Positions 10,099 through 18,492 of a DNA stretch of 64,000 nucleotides are shown in pieces (positions within the stretch are counted from its first letter, which is position 1; each line of letters begins with the position of its first letter). The stretch is taken from positions 31,851-95,850 of the forward strand of contig NZ_AUAN01000010.1 in the NCBI RefSeq assembly GCF_000428745.1, in the 5' to 3' direction. The notes under the pieces were generated by a model. It ran no database searches. It was not told the origin of the DNA and saw only the letters and a program-made list of their open reading frames with translations. The position numbers and the translations under genes are program-made. The stretch is from Veillonella magna DSM 19857. GTDB lineage: Bacteria > Bacillota > Negativicutes > Veillonellales > Veillonellaceae.

Positions 10099-10136
10099 AA
10101 AACACCGTATGGTAGACTAACTACCTACGGTGTTTT
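10099..10136. terminator. Intrinsic terminator after the AraC-type regulator
   Basis: 11-bp perfect stem (10099-10109 / 10126-10136) extended by an inner GGTAG/CTACC pairing, with A and T runs on both sides; works on either strand. Confidence 0.88.
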
Positions 10137-10201
10137 CCTTATATATTCATATCTACGTTAAATAGTATACGCAATATCTATATACAAAATCGGTATATTC
10201 G

Positions 10202-11335
10202 TTATTTTTTAGAAATGTCTTCTAACCGCTGCCACAATTGTTGCAATGTTGCCTTTGTATCCGCCAAGGAGGCTTCTAACTCTTTACAGCGCTGCCTGTC
10301 ATGACTATAATTTTTATCTTTCACAGTTCCATACCCGGTCAGTCCGGTACGGATATATTGCTCCAACACTTGATGCACCGATGCATCATCGGCGGCTATG
10401 TATTCCTTCCAATCCTGCAATGCTGTTTGCCGTGCTATACGCCGAGCTGTCCTGCGATAAGCGGACGGTGTCGTCCTAAAATGTTTTCTAAACATCGTAT
10501 TAAACGCTTTTACATCGGTAAATCCACATTCGCCGGCGATGGTAACAATTCGTTCTTCCGAATTAACCAATGCCACTGCCGCTGCCCTAAGTCGCATACG
10601 CATAACATATTCCATAAAGGAAATACCCAATTGCCGTTTAAAAAATTGTGATGCATAGCCTTCGGTGTAACCGCCAATGGCAGCAATATCCTTCAGTTCA
10701 ATACGAGATGTATAGTTAGCATCGATGTAAGCAATCATCTTTTCAAACGTAGCTTCCCTAGCAACTGCCGGCGCGTGCCCATCCGGTCGAATGCGCACGG
10801 GCATAACCAGTTCCATCACTGTACGCGCCACATGCATGATAAGGCCTTCTGCCGTAATCGCTTCCATTGGAGATAAACCAGTACGCAATTCACGCTGCTT
10901 TGGCGTACGACTTTCTTGTCTATCCGGATGGCGTGCTGCTGCAGTGACACCTAAGCGCATAAACTCGGCACCCCATCGTCGCATTGCTTCAAAAGGACGC
11001 GTGTACCTTGAGTTTTTATCACTGTACACACAAAATGTATATTGCATAAAATCCGCATCATACGCCGTCATCATCTCCGGTGGCAAATGCAATACCAACG
11101 CAATCGTATCCGGTGTCATTGCCAATGTTGCATGACCGCATTGCGGCGACAATATAATACAATCATCTGCTTCCAGCACCGTATAATCGCCATCATGACA
11201 AACCTCTACGGAGCCTTGCAGTACAATAAGTACCTCTACCTCCGGATGCCAATTATAATGATACGTACTGATTCGGTAAATGTAGCCATTCATCTGTATA
11301 TGATTGTGTGTATATACATAATTAAAATAACGCAT
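10202..11335 (-). CDS. AraC-family transcriptional regulator (cupin + HTH)
   Basis: 377 residues. The N-terminal ~120 form a cupin-like sensing domain (HPEVEVLIVLQGSVEVCHDGDY, DCIILSPQCGHATLA). Two helix-turn-helix units follow at about residues 190-300 (IELKDIAAIGGYTEGYASQ and IVTIAGECGFTDVKAFNTMF, ending FRTTPSAYRR). A further ~70-residue tail ends in a coiled coil, longer than in typical members. The inducer is unknown; it may control the nearby SLC13 permease/fumarase genes (inference from proximity). Confidence 0.9.
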   Translation of the reverse strand: MRYFNYVYTHNHIQMNGYIYRISTYHYNWHPEVEVLIVLQGSVEVCHDGDYTVLEADDCIILSPQCGHATLAMTPDTIALVLHLPPEMMTAYDADFMQYTFCVYSDKNSRYTRPFEAMRRWGAEFMRLGVTAAARHPDRQESRTPKQRELRTGLSPMEAITAEGLIMHVARTVMELVMPVRIRPDGHAPAVAREATFEKMIAYIDANYTSRIELKDIAAIGGYTEGYASQFFKRQLGISFMEYVMRMRLRAAAVALVNSEERIVTIAGECGFTDVKAFNTMFRKHFRTTPSAYRRTARRIARQTALQDWKEYIAADDASVHQVLEQYIRTGLTGYGTVKDKNYSHDRQRCKELEASLADTKATLQQLWQRLEDISKK

Positions 11336-11372
11336 ACGTTACTCTTTCTCTGACTCTGCTAATTCTTGGACT

Positions 11373-11969
11373 CTACTCATTCTCGGGGGTTACTAACATA
11401 CGATACCGAGGACAACTTACGATATGATCATTCACTACACCAATGGCTTGCAAAAAAGAATACACAATCGTACTGCCTACAAAAGTAAAGCCTCGCTTCT
11501 TTAAGTCTTTACTGATCGTATCCGACAAAGCCGTTGTTGCCGGCGCATCTTCTTCCTTTTGCCAATGCCCAACGATGGTGTTACCATCAGTAAATCCCCA
11601 GATATATGCAGCAAAGCTGCCAAACTCTTCCTGTACCTTCATAAATGCACGGGCATTCTTTTTTAGGGAAGCTATTTTTAGTCGATGGCGAATCACGTTC
11701 GGATTCTGCAATAACGCCGCTTCTTTTTCATCATCATAAGCAGCAATCTTACGATAATCGAAACCATCAAAGGCTTTACGCATACCTTCCCGACGTTTCA
11801 TAATCATCGTCCAACTCAATCCGGCCTGCATAGTTTCCAAAACTAAAAACTCAAAGATTGTGCTGTCCTCATGCGTAGGCACACCCCATTCCGTGTCATG
11901 GTATATTGATTCTTCCGGACTACGCTCAGCCCATGAGCAGCGGCGTCTCTCTTGTGACCCTTTCATCAT
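11373..11969 (-). CDS. tag: DNA-3-methyladenine glycosylase I
   Basis: 198 residues with the Tag signature near the N-terminus: CSWAER, IYHDTEWGVP and FLVLETMQAGLSW, then the Zn-type C-terminal HIVSCPRY. It removes N3-methyladenine from alkylated DNA in base excision repair. Length is normal. Its start lies 30 nt after the end of the unknown gene upstream, so the two may form one transcript. Confidence 0.93.
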   Translation of the reverse strand: MMKGSQERRRCSWAERSPEESIYHDTEWGVPTHEDSTIFEFLVLETMQAGLSWTMIMKRREGMRKAFDGFDYRKIAAYDDEKEAALLQNPNVIRHRLKIASLKKNARAFMKVQEEFGSFAAYIWGFTDGNTIVGHWQKEEDAPATTALSDTISKDLKKRGFTFVGSTIVYSFLQAIGVVNDHIVSCPRYRMLVTPENE

Positions 11970-11999
11970 CCCATACCTCCCAGCAGTAGTTATTACAAT

Positions 12000-12479
12000 C
12001 TAACAAAGACCGAGCAATTCTAGCAGTTCTTTATTGGCTTCCGCACTATCCGCTTCAATCGGTGCGGTAAGGCCGATAATAATTTGACGTTGCTTACTCA
12101 TAAAGCCGCGCAAAACACGTACCAACATGCGATTAACTGCTTCGTCCGCTGCCTCTAACAGCGCATTAAATTCTGTCAGCACCAGCATGTCCATCTTCAC
12201 AAAGCCTTCAATATAATCGGCTACATCGCCGTAAGTAACACTGTCCGTATATTCCTTAGCAAATACGGCTGCCGCCTTTTCCATAACTAACCAGTTTTGC
12301 CAACGTTCATGACCGGTAGCAATTACCTTAGCTATCACATCAGCTACATCCGCAGCCTTGCCTTCCAAAATAACCGGATCCGTAGCCGTTCCGACACCAT
12401 CTACCACAACGGCGGCTACACGAGTCACGGCCTCCTCCGTCCCCAATCGATCCAGTGCAATATATGTATTCGTATTCAT
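12000..12479 (-). CDS. Conserved-looking protein of unknown function
   Basis: 159 residues from ATG 12479, which has AAGGAGGATTAT upstream; a 35-residue upstream extension has no such site and is discarded. The protein is mostly helical and acidic, with no membrane segment and no motif I recognise. It begins NTYIALDRLG and ends KELLELLGLC. It precedes tag by 30 nt on the same strand. Confidence 0.7.
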   Translation of the reverse strand: MNTNTYIALDRLGTEEAVTRVAAVVVDGVGTATDPVILEGKAADVADVIAKVIATGHERWQNWLVMEKAAAVFAKEYTDSVTYGDVADYIEGFVKMDMLVLTEFNALLEAADEAVNRMLVRVLRGFMSKQRQIIIGLTAPIEADSAEANKELLELLGLC

Positions 12480-12682
12480 ATAATCCTCCTTAGTACCCCT
12501 TGGCAACAAGTGATGTAGCAACGTCACATACACTGTTTTACCACCAGCAACAACCTGGCTGTTTCCAATAGGGTTATCACGCATAGTCTATTAATGATTA
12601 CCGACATTACATCGATAATTCTGTATTTATTGTAATATAGACGACTACCATAACTCAATACCCCCTTTCCATATAACGCAAA

Positions 12683-12711
12683 AGGCTGACCCCACATTAC
12701 GAGGTCAGCCT
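12683..12711 (-). terminator. Intrinsic terminator after the small GGKRAGAGRK protein
   Basis: 9-bp stem AGGCTGACC/GGTCAGCCT with 11-nt loop, then TTTTG on the minus strand and TCTTTGTTT on the plus strand. Confidence 0.8.
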
Positions 12712-12732
12712 CTTTGTTTATTCGTACTACGT

Positions 12733-12915
12733 TTACTGCCGAGATTTCATAGCCACCATAGCAGCTTCTTCGGTACGTTTCCGTACCGCTTCAATCATCG
12801 GCTTTACTTCTAAAAATTCTGCGTCAGTTAAGCGAAATGTACGACCCTTCCGTTCAAACAACGATTTTTTGCGGCCCGCGCCTGCGCGTTTACCACCCCA
12901 ATTGTTACTATTCAT
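12733..12915 (-). CDS. Small basic protein, GGKRAGAGRK type
   Basis: 60 residues; begins NNWGGKRAGAGRKK and continues with RTFRLTDAEFLEVKPMI, a layout seen in small ribbon-helix-helix-like proteins of plasmids and phages. AAAGGGAGGAAG precedes the ATG. It stands alone between terminators, perhaps a DNA-binding regulator left by a mobile element. No target can be named. Confidence 0.65.
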   Translation of the reverse strand: MNSNNWGGKRAGAGRKKSLFERKGRTFRLTDAEFLEVKPMIEAVRKRTEEAAMVAMKSRQ

Positions 12916-13110
12916 GGCAACTTCCTCCCTTTTTGAAAGTGTAAAAACATCAACAAAAAATCTTCTTGTTTAAATCAGTCCATCTCCTTAATCTTAGTAT
13001 ATACTATTCAAACAAGTAATTTCAATTATGCTTTTAACAAAACCATCAATAATCAACGAATCGTTAAATTTTTGAGAATGTCCACATAGATATGCTTACA
13101 GGTGTATATA

Positions 13111-15075
13111 TTACGCTCGCTCCGATAGCTCCATCCATCGCTCCATTGCACTCTCCAGCTTTTCTTCGGCGTCTGCTTTTTCTGCCATTGTTCGTTCATA
13201 GGCTTCATAATCATTCGCCAACTGCACCAGCATAGCTTCATACGCCTTGATTAGCCCTTCCCCTTCGGCAATTTTTTCTTCTAGCTCTTCCAGTTCCTTT
13301 TGCTCTGCCAAATTAAGAGGTTTCTTACTACTACGCTTTGCCTGCTCCTTATCCTGCGCTTCCGTATGTATATCGCCCTCTTCGGATGAGGAACTATTTC
13401 CTACAACTACTTTATTCTCAGATACCCCACTCCCAGGCGTTGTCTGTTTTTCACCTTTGGTCTGCGTAAGACGACCGCGCTTTGCCAACGTGTCCTGTGT
13501 ATCCGGCACCTGTTCCTTGTAATCCGAATACGAACCATGGAAAATACGCACGGCACCGTTTCCTTCAAAAACAAACAACTTATCTACCACACGATCGAGA
13601 AAATAACGATCATGGCATACGGTAATGACTACACCGCCAAAGGAATCAAGAAATTCTTCCAGTACACTTAATGTGGGAATGTCTAAATCATTAGTAGGTT
13701 CATCTAACAATAACACATTCGGTGCTGACATGAGCAGCTTTAACAAGTATAAGCGTCGCCGTTCGCCGCCGGATAACTTGCGCAGCGGCACCCCATGCAA
13801 CTCCGGTGTAAACAAGAACCGTTCCAGCACCTGTCCGGCACTAAGTGTGGAACCATCATTGAGCACCATATAGCGATGGTCTTCACGAATGTAGTCAAGC
13901 ACTCTTTGATCTTCGTCAAAAGGTGGTAGCTCCTGCGTAAAATGAGCAATTTTAACGGTTTCACCGCGCCCTACGGTTCCCTCTTGCGGTGTATAGGTTC
14001 CATCCAACAGCTTCATAAAGGTAGACTTACCAATACCGTTCGGCCCTACGATACCGATGCGATCATGCTTCACCACATGATATGTAAAATCGGTTACAAT
14101 TGGTCTATCGTCAAAGGCAAAGGTAAGATGTTCCATATCAAATATGGTTTTTCCCAAACGACTGCTAAGAGCAATAGGATCCAGCGTATCTACACGACGT
14201 GATTTCTCCATAGCCGCCAAGGCTTCATAGCGCTGTAAACGCGCTTTTTGTTTAGTGCTGCGCGCCTGCGCGCCGCGGCGTACCCACGCTAATTCATGTT
14301 TTAGCAACTTGGCTCGCTTTGCTTCTCCCGCCGCTTCTCGCGCTTCACGGTCCGCTTTCAATTCCAAAAAGGTTTCATAGGATCCTTCATAGCGATAAAA
14401 GCGACGGTTATCCAATTCTAAAATGCTATTGCATACCGCATCCAAGAAATAACGATCATGTGTACTCAACACGAATCCACCGGATCGCGCCAATAAATAT
14501 TTTTCCAACCAATCGATGCTGGCTTCATCCAAATGGTTAGTCGGTTCGTCCAATAATAAAATATCGCACGGATATAGCAGTGCCTGCCCCAAAGCCAGTC
14601 GCCGACGTTCCCCACCAGATAACAGGCGTACCGGTCGTTCCACATCGCCCAGTCCCAGCTTAGTTAGAATCGTCCGCGCCTGTTGCTCTACAGACCATCC
14701 ATCCTCGGCATCCATGCGATTCAATAATTTCACATAAGCCGGTGATGTAGCATCAATCTTACTTTGCCTTTCAAACTCACGAACCAATTTTAGTAACGGG
14801 TGATCGGCGAGAAAAATATTTTCCAGTAAGCTGGCCTCTTCATCAAATTGCGGAGCCTGCGGTAAATAATACACCGACGCTTTCCCGTTTCTCTCGATGC
14901 TTCCCTTATCAGGCTCCATAACTCCGGCCAATAGTTTGAGGAACGTAGATTTACCCGTACCGTTTACACCGATAAGCCCGATGCGTTGCTCCGTGGTAAT
15001 TGTCATGGATGCATCCTTAAAGAGCAGCCGCGTACCGTATGATTTTTCTACTTCTTGTAAACTGATAACGTTCAT
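13111..15075 (-). CDS. ABC-F family ATPase (Uup-like)
   Basis: 654 residues with two ABC ATPase cassettes and no membrane segment. Cassette 1: GVNGTGKST Walker A, LSGGERRRLALGQAL signature, ILLLDEPTNHLD. Cassette 2: GPNGIGKST, LSGGERRRLYLLKLL, VLLLDEPTNDLD. A linker rich in Ser/Glu/Thr follows, then a C-terminal coiled coil (about residues 570-654) as in Uup. ABC-F proteins act at the ribosomal E-site, easing stalled translation or giving antibiotic protection. The Uup-like tail favours a housekeeping role over resistance. Confidence 0.92.
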   Translation of the reverse strand: MNVISLQEVEKSYGTRLLFKDASMTITTEQRIGLIGVNGTGKSTFLKLLAGVMEPDKGSIERNGKASVYYLPQAPQFDEEASLLENIFLADHPLLKLVREFERQSKIDATSPAYVKLLNRMDAEDGWSVEQQARTILTKLGLGDVERPVRLLSGGERRRLALGQALLYPCDILLLDEPTNHLDEASIDWLEKYLLARSGGFVLSTHDRYFLDAVCNSILELDNRRFYRYEGSYETFLELKADREAREAAGEAKRAKLLKHELAWVRRGAQARSTKQKARLQRYEALAAMEKSRRVDTLDPIALSSRLGKTIFDMEHLTFAFDDRPIVTDFTYHVVKHDRIGIVGPNGIGKSTFMKLLDGTYTPQEGTVGRGETVKIAHFTQELPPFDEDQRVLDYIREDHRYMVLNDGSTLSAGQVLERFLFTPELHGVPLRKLSGGERRRLYLLKLLMSAPNVLLLDEPTNDLDIPTLSVLEEFLDSFGGVVITVCHDRYFLDRVVDKLFVFEGNGAVRIFHGSYSDYKEQVPDTQDTLAKRGRLTQTKGEKQTTPGSGVSENKVVVGNSSSSEEGDIHTEAQDKEQAKRSSKKPLNLAEQKELEELEEKIAEGEGLIKAYEAMLVQLANDYEAYERTMAEKADAEEKLESAMERWMELSERA

Positions 15076-15246
15076 CCTGTCGTACCTCCCATGTCTTTCG
15101 TATGTCTTACCATTATATACTACTTCCTAGAAATCGTTAACTATATTTCTCAATTTGACATTTGTTTCCTCTTTTAAGTACAATAGGGGTAATTACACAG
15201 CGACATTCAGTCGTTTTCATATGTGCATGACAATAAGGAGGAAATT

Positions 15247-15579
15247 ATGGACAGCGACGCGGTTGGATCGTTTTATGAAGAAATGGGTTTTGAGTTAGTA
15301 GAAATCGATGATAGAGAAGTACTGTTCTATCAATTGGATGATGACGGTACCTACGCAACAATCACCGATGATAACGGCAATGTGCCGACTGACCTAGACA
15401 GCCCGATTATTTTTTCTGTATATGATGAAAATGATTCGTATCAATGGAGCGTAACCTTAGAGGACTCCCATTATTTCGGGCAACTCTTTGCGCGCTTTGC
15501 CGCCAGTGATGATTTGCTTGCTAACTTACGCGATATTCGCCAAGAAAATATTGCTCGCTTCGACGCGTCGGAACTGTAA
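15247..15579 (+). CDS. Small acidic protein of unknown function
   Basis: 110 residues from ATG 15247 (AAGGAGGAAATT upstream). Very acidic, with a regular beta-rich pattern (VLFYQLDDDGTYATITDDNG, IIFSVYDENDSYQWSVTLED). I do not recognise the family. It is one of the few plus-strand genes in the left host segment and converges on the glycosyltransferase gene, sharing a large inverted repeat with it. Confidence 0.75.
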   Translation: MDSDAVGSFYEEMGFELVEIDDREVLFYQLDDDGTYATITDDNGNVPTDLDSPIIFSVYDENDSYQWSVTLEDSHYFGQLFARFAASDDLLANLRDIRQENIARFDASEL

Positions 15580-15598
15580 TTCCCCGCTTACTTAGCAC

Positions 15599-15700
15599 AA
15601 AACACCCCGCCGGGTGTGACTGATATCCCCTATCCGGTAACCGATTTGTTACCATGATAGTCACTATGATATCTACGTCACTACCCTTGCGGGGTGTTTT
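15599..15700. terminator. Nested ~100-bp inverted repeat between convergent genes
   Basis: Outer arms of 12 bp (15599-15610 / 15689-15700) are perfect and bounded by A4/T4. Inside are GGGT/ACCC, GTGAC/GTCAC and GATATC/GATATC pairs, then a separate 6-bp hairpin (15636-15641 / 15648-15653). The right arm lies inside the last codons of the glycosyltransferase gene. Best read as a shared bidirectional terminator. Confidence 0.7.
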
Positions 15701-16847
15701 CTTGTAAATCGCCGATGGTTTCGAATGTGCATTTTGCCGACAGCATCGCCTCTACAGAGGATACGATGTTAGCTGCGCCGTCCACATGCCAAGCGCGTGC
15801 CTGTTGCGACATATTTTGCAGTCGCTCTGGATTGATAAGCAGCGCCGTCACTACATCTTCTAGATTGTGAATATCTCTGGCCCAACGAGCGCAACCCTTT
15901 TGTTCCAATAATAAGGCATTAGCTTCCTCTTGTCCCGGAATAGCATTGAAGAAAACCATAGGAATACCTACGGTAACAGCTTCCATGCAAGTCAGCGCCC
16001 CCGGCTTGGTTACCAGTAAGGCTGCCTCTGCCATCAGCTCGGGAATATCTGTCGTATAACCGTATACGCGCACCGGCGTTTGCATGCGCTCTTTCATATC
16101 CAGCAACGCTTCGTAAAGACTTGTATTACGACCGGTAACCACGGTAAATTCATCAATGGCCGCTACCTCGTCAAGACGCTGCAAGGCACTTTCCAATGAT
16201 CCCAATCCCAGTCCGCCGCCCATCACGAGAACCCGTACCGGTTTTGTCAGCGCATACTGCGCAATCGCTTTATCAAAGAAATGACGTCGCACGGGAATCC
16301 CCGTAACGTGAATCTTACTACAATCAATGCCGGCTTTCACCAACTCATCCACCATAACCTCCGTACCCACATAGTACGCGTCCAGCTGTGGATATACCCA
16401 AAACTGATGCACCGCAAAGTCAGTAATTACTCCGATAAGCGGCACGTCGATAAGGTTTTGTCGTTTCAATATACACGCAGCGCCGCAAGGAAACGGATGG
16501 GTAAAAATCACAACGTCCGGTGACTCTTGCCGAATAAGGCGTAACATACGACGTTTTAACAACCAAGACAATACGGTTTGGATCATACCACCCTTGCGCT
16601 CACCTTGGGAAAAGCGATACACCAAATCATACATCATGGGAAATACGTCAATCATCTTGATGTATGTTTCCTTCAGCAAATTATCGAACGATAAGGTATC
16701 TGTCGCCAAAAAGTCAACATGCGTAATTTCCGTATCGGGACTTTGTTGCATCCAATATTCTTCTATAGCCCGTGCTGCCTGTGTGTGCCCCGTCCCTATG
16801 GACGCCGACACGATGAGCACCTTTCGATGTTTCTTCGTATCACGCAT
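15681..16847 (-). CDS. MGDG-synthase/UgtP-like glycosyltransferase (GT28)
   Basis: 388 residues of the GT-B fold. N-terminal SASIGTGHTQAARAI is the Gly-rich acceptor loop of diacylglycerol glycosyltransferases. The C-terminal half has LVTKPGALTCMEAVTVGIPMV and PGQEEANA, the UDP-sugar-binding region shared with MurG. It probably transfers a sugar from a nucleotide donor to diacylglycerol at the inner membrane; acceptor and sugar are not determined. The final codons overlap the inverted repeat. Confidence 0.85.
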   Translation of the reverse strand: MRDTKKHRKVLIVSASIGTGHTQAARAIEEYWMQQSPDTEITHVDFLATDTLSFDNLLKETYIKMIDVFPMMYDLVYRFSQGERKGGMIQTVLSWLLKRRMLRLIRQESPDVVIFTHPFPCGAACILKRQNLIDVPLIGVITDFAVHQFWVYPQLDAYYVGTEVMVDELVKAGIDCSKIHVTGIPVRRHFFDKAIAQYALTKPVRVLVMGGGLGLGSLESALQRLDEVAAIDEFTVVTGRNTSLYEALLDMKERMQTPVRVYGYTTDIPELMAEAALLVTKPGALTCMEAVTVGIPMVFFNAIPGQEEANALLLEQKGCARWARDIHNLEDVVTALLINPERLQNMSQQARAWHVDGAANIVSSVEAMLSAKCTFETIGDLQENTPQG

Positions 16848-16904
16848 ACTAATCTCCTTCTCCTATCGGCTTATTATACCACATCTAAGACCGAGGAGTA
16901 ATAT

Positions 16905-16951
16905 AAAAAAGACTGCAACAGCCTTCGTACATGTCGAATGCTGCTACAGTC
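16905..16951 (-). terminator. Intrinsic terminator of the HU gene
   Basis: 17-bp stem (16911-16927 / 16935-16951) with three non-Watson-Crick positions, followed by six T on the minus strand. Confidence 0.85.
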
Positions 16952-17013
16952 CTTCGCGTATATCCTTACACGGATCTTGTTGAACCGAAGTTTGCGGTTA
17001 GCGTTAACGCATA

Positions 17014-17292
17014 TTATTTGTTGTTAACTAATTCCTTCAACTGTTTGCCAGCTTTGAACGCAGGGGATTTGGAAGCTTCGATTTTGATTACTTCGTTAGT
17101 CTGCGGATTGCGGCCTTCGCGAGCCTGGCGTTCACGTACTTCGAACGTACCAAAACCGATTACCTGTACTTTTTCGCCTTTTGCCAATTCTTCAGCAACA
17201 GTATCGAAAACAGCTTTAACTGCTTTTTCAGCATCTTTCTTAGTTAAATCTGTTTTCTGAGCTACGCTTGCGATTAATTCTGTTTTGTTCAT
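17014..17292 (-). CDS. hup: HU-family nucleoid DNA-binding protein
   Basis: 92 residues, full-length [29 protein letters not shown] start, then [20 protein letters not shown] (the DNA-binding arm with the intercalating Pro) and [13 protein letters not shown] at the end. It bends and compacts DNA as a dimer. A strong AAGGAGG precedes it. The leader contains the inverted repeat ATTTGAAT/ATTCAAAT (17311-17318 / 17325-17332), a possible operator or mRNA hairpin. Confidence 0.96.
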   Translation of the reverse strand: MNKTELIASVAQKTDLTKKDAEKAVKAVFDTVAEELAKGEKVQVIGFGTFEVRERQAREGRNPQTNEVIKIEASKSPAFKAGKQLKELVNNK

Positions 17293-17355
17293 GACAGAAC
17301 CTCCTTAAAAATTTGAATATATCCATTCAAATGCCATCTTGCGGCTTGCCACAAG

Positions 17356-18492
17356 TTACACAGAATGACTTCTCTCGTTCACCTTAGCTGCATCCCAATA
17401 CGAATCCAATTCAGCCAGGGTTAATTCATCCCACGATGTATTACTGCTTCGGACACAGTGCTCGACATATGAAAAACGTCGGTAAAACTTAGTATTGGTG
17501 CGGTTCAGTGCATTTTCACCGCCTATTTTATACCATCTCAGCAGATTAATCAAGGAAAAAAGCACATCTCCCGCTTCCAATTCAGCATTTTTGCGGTCTC
17601 CCGCCGCTACAGCTTCTTTAAATTCATCAATTTCTTCGTAAAATTTATTCCATACCGGCTCTACCGAATCCCAGTCAAATCCTACTTTGGCGGCTTTTTC
17701 CTGTAGCTTCTGAGCGCGCAGAAGTGCCGGCAACCCTTTGGAAACACCATCTAAAAGACCGTGCCGTTCATGACCGCGTTCCTGTGCTTTCAAAGCTTCC
17801 CAGGACAATACGGCCGTTCCCGCCCCTTCGCTGTCCGTGCGGTTAAATACATGCGGATGTCGGCGGATCATCTTAGTCGTAATATCATCGATCACATCTT
17901 GCAAGCTGAATTGTCCCGCTTCCTCCGCCAGGCGTGCGTGAAATACAATCTGTAATAGCACATCGCCTAACTCTTCCCGTAAATTGTCCACATCTTCGTT
18001 ATCGATGGCTTCCAACACTTCGTAGATTTCTTCCAATAAATATCTTCGCAAGGTGCTGTGTGTTTGCAGTCGATCCCAAGGACATCCATCCGGTGCCCGC
18101 AATGCTGCCACTACATCACGCAGGGGAGCCAGTGTAAACGGGGTATCTTCCTCTTTCTGAATAGGCAACACCACCAGTGACCAGCTATATTCCGTCTGCT
18201 TTACCATTGCCGTCACATCCGTGGTTTCATCTTCCGGTATCCATAGCAACTCCTCTTGCCCGCTTGGCTCCGCATGAGACGCAGTTCCCAACCACACTCG
18301 TTGACGCGCCTTGCCTAAACGTGAGGTTACCACCTCTGTTACCCTTGGCCAAGTTTCGGCCGTAATAGCCCGGATAAGAACAGCATCGCTCATATCGAAA
18401 GGCATGCGATCAATACGCACTGCCGATGTTACATATACCGCATCATCAGCTTGTATATATTCTTTATCACGCAACAATGTCACATAGTCCAC
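17356..18492 (-). CDS. mazG: MazG nucleotide pyrophosphohydrolase with a shortened N-terminal methylase remnant
   Basis: 378 residues. About residues 120-378 form the double MazG module: EEIYEVLEAID and EELGDVLLQIVFHARLAEE in repeat 1, EEIDEFKEAV and ELEAGDVLFSLINL in repeat 2. It hydrolyses NTPs to NMP + PPi, a house-cleaning role. Firmicute relatives (YabN type) carry a full N-terminal tetrapyrrole-methylase domain and run to ~490 residues. Here only ~115 residues resembling the C-terminal half of that domain remain, without the SAM-binding Gly-rich part. The start is GTG 18492, sharing a base with the upstream stop (TAGTG) behind AAAGGAGA. Confidence 0.9.
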   Translation of the reverse strand: MDYVTLLRDKEYIQADDAVYVTSAVRIDRMPFDMSDAVLIRAITAETWPRVTEVVTSRLGKARQRVWLGTASHAEPSGQEELLWIPEDETTDVTAMVKQTEYSWSLVVLPIQKEEDTPFTLAPLRDVVAALRAPDGCPWDRLQTHSTLRRYLLEEIYEVLEAIDNEDVDNLREELGDVLLQIVFHARLAEEAGQFSLQDVIDDITTKMIRRHPHVFNRTDSEGAGTAVLSWEALKAQERGHERHGLLDGVSKGLPALLRAQKLQEKAAKVGFDWDSVEPVWNKFYEEIDEFKEAVAAGDRKNAELEAGDVLFSLINLLRWYKIGGENALNRTNTKFYRRFSYVEHCVRSSNTSWDELTLAELDSYWDAAKVNERSHSV

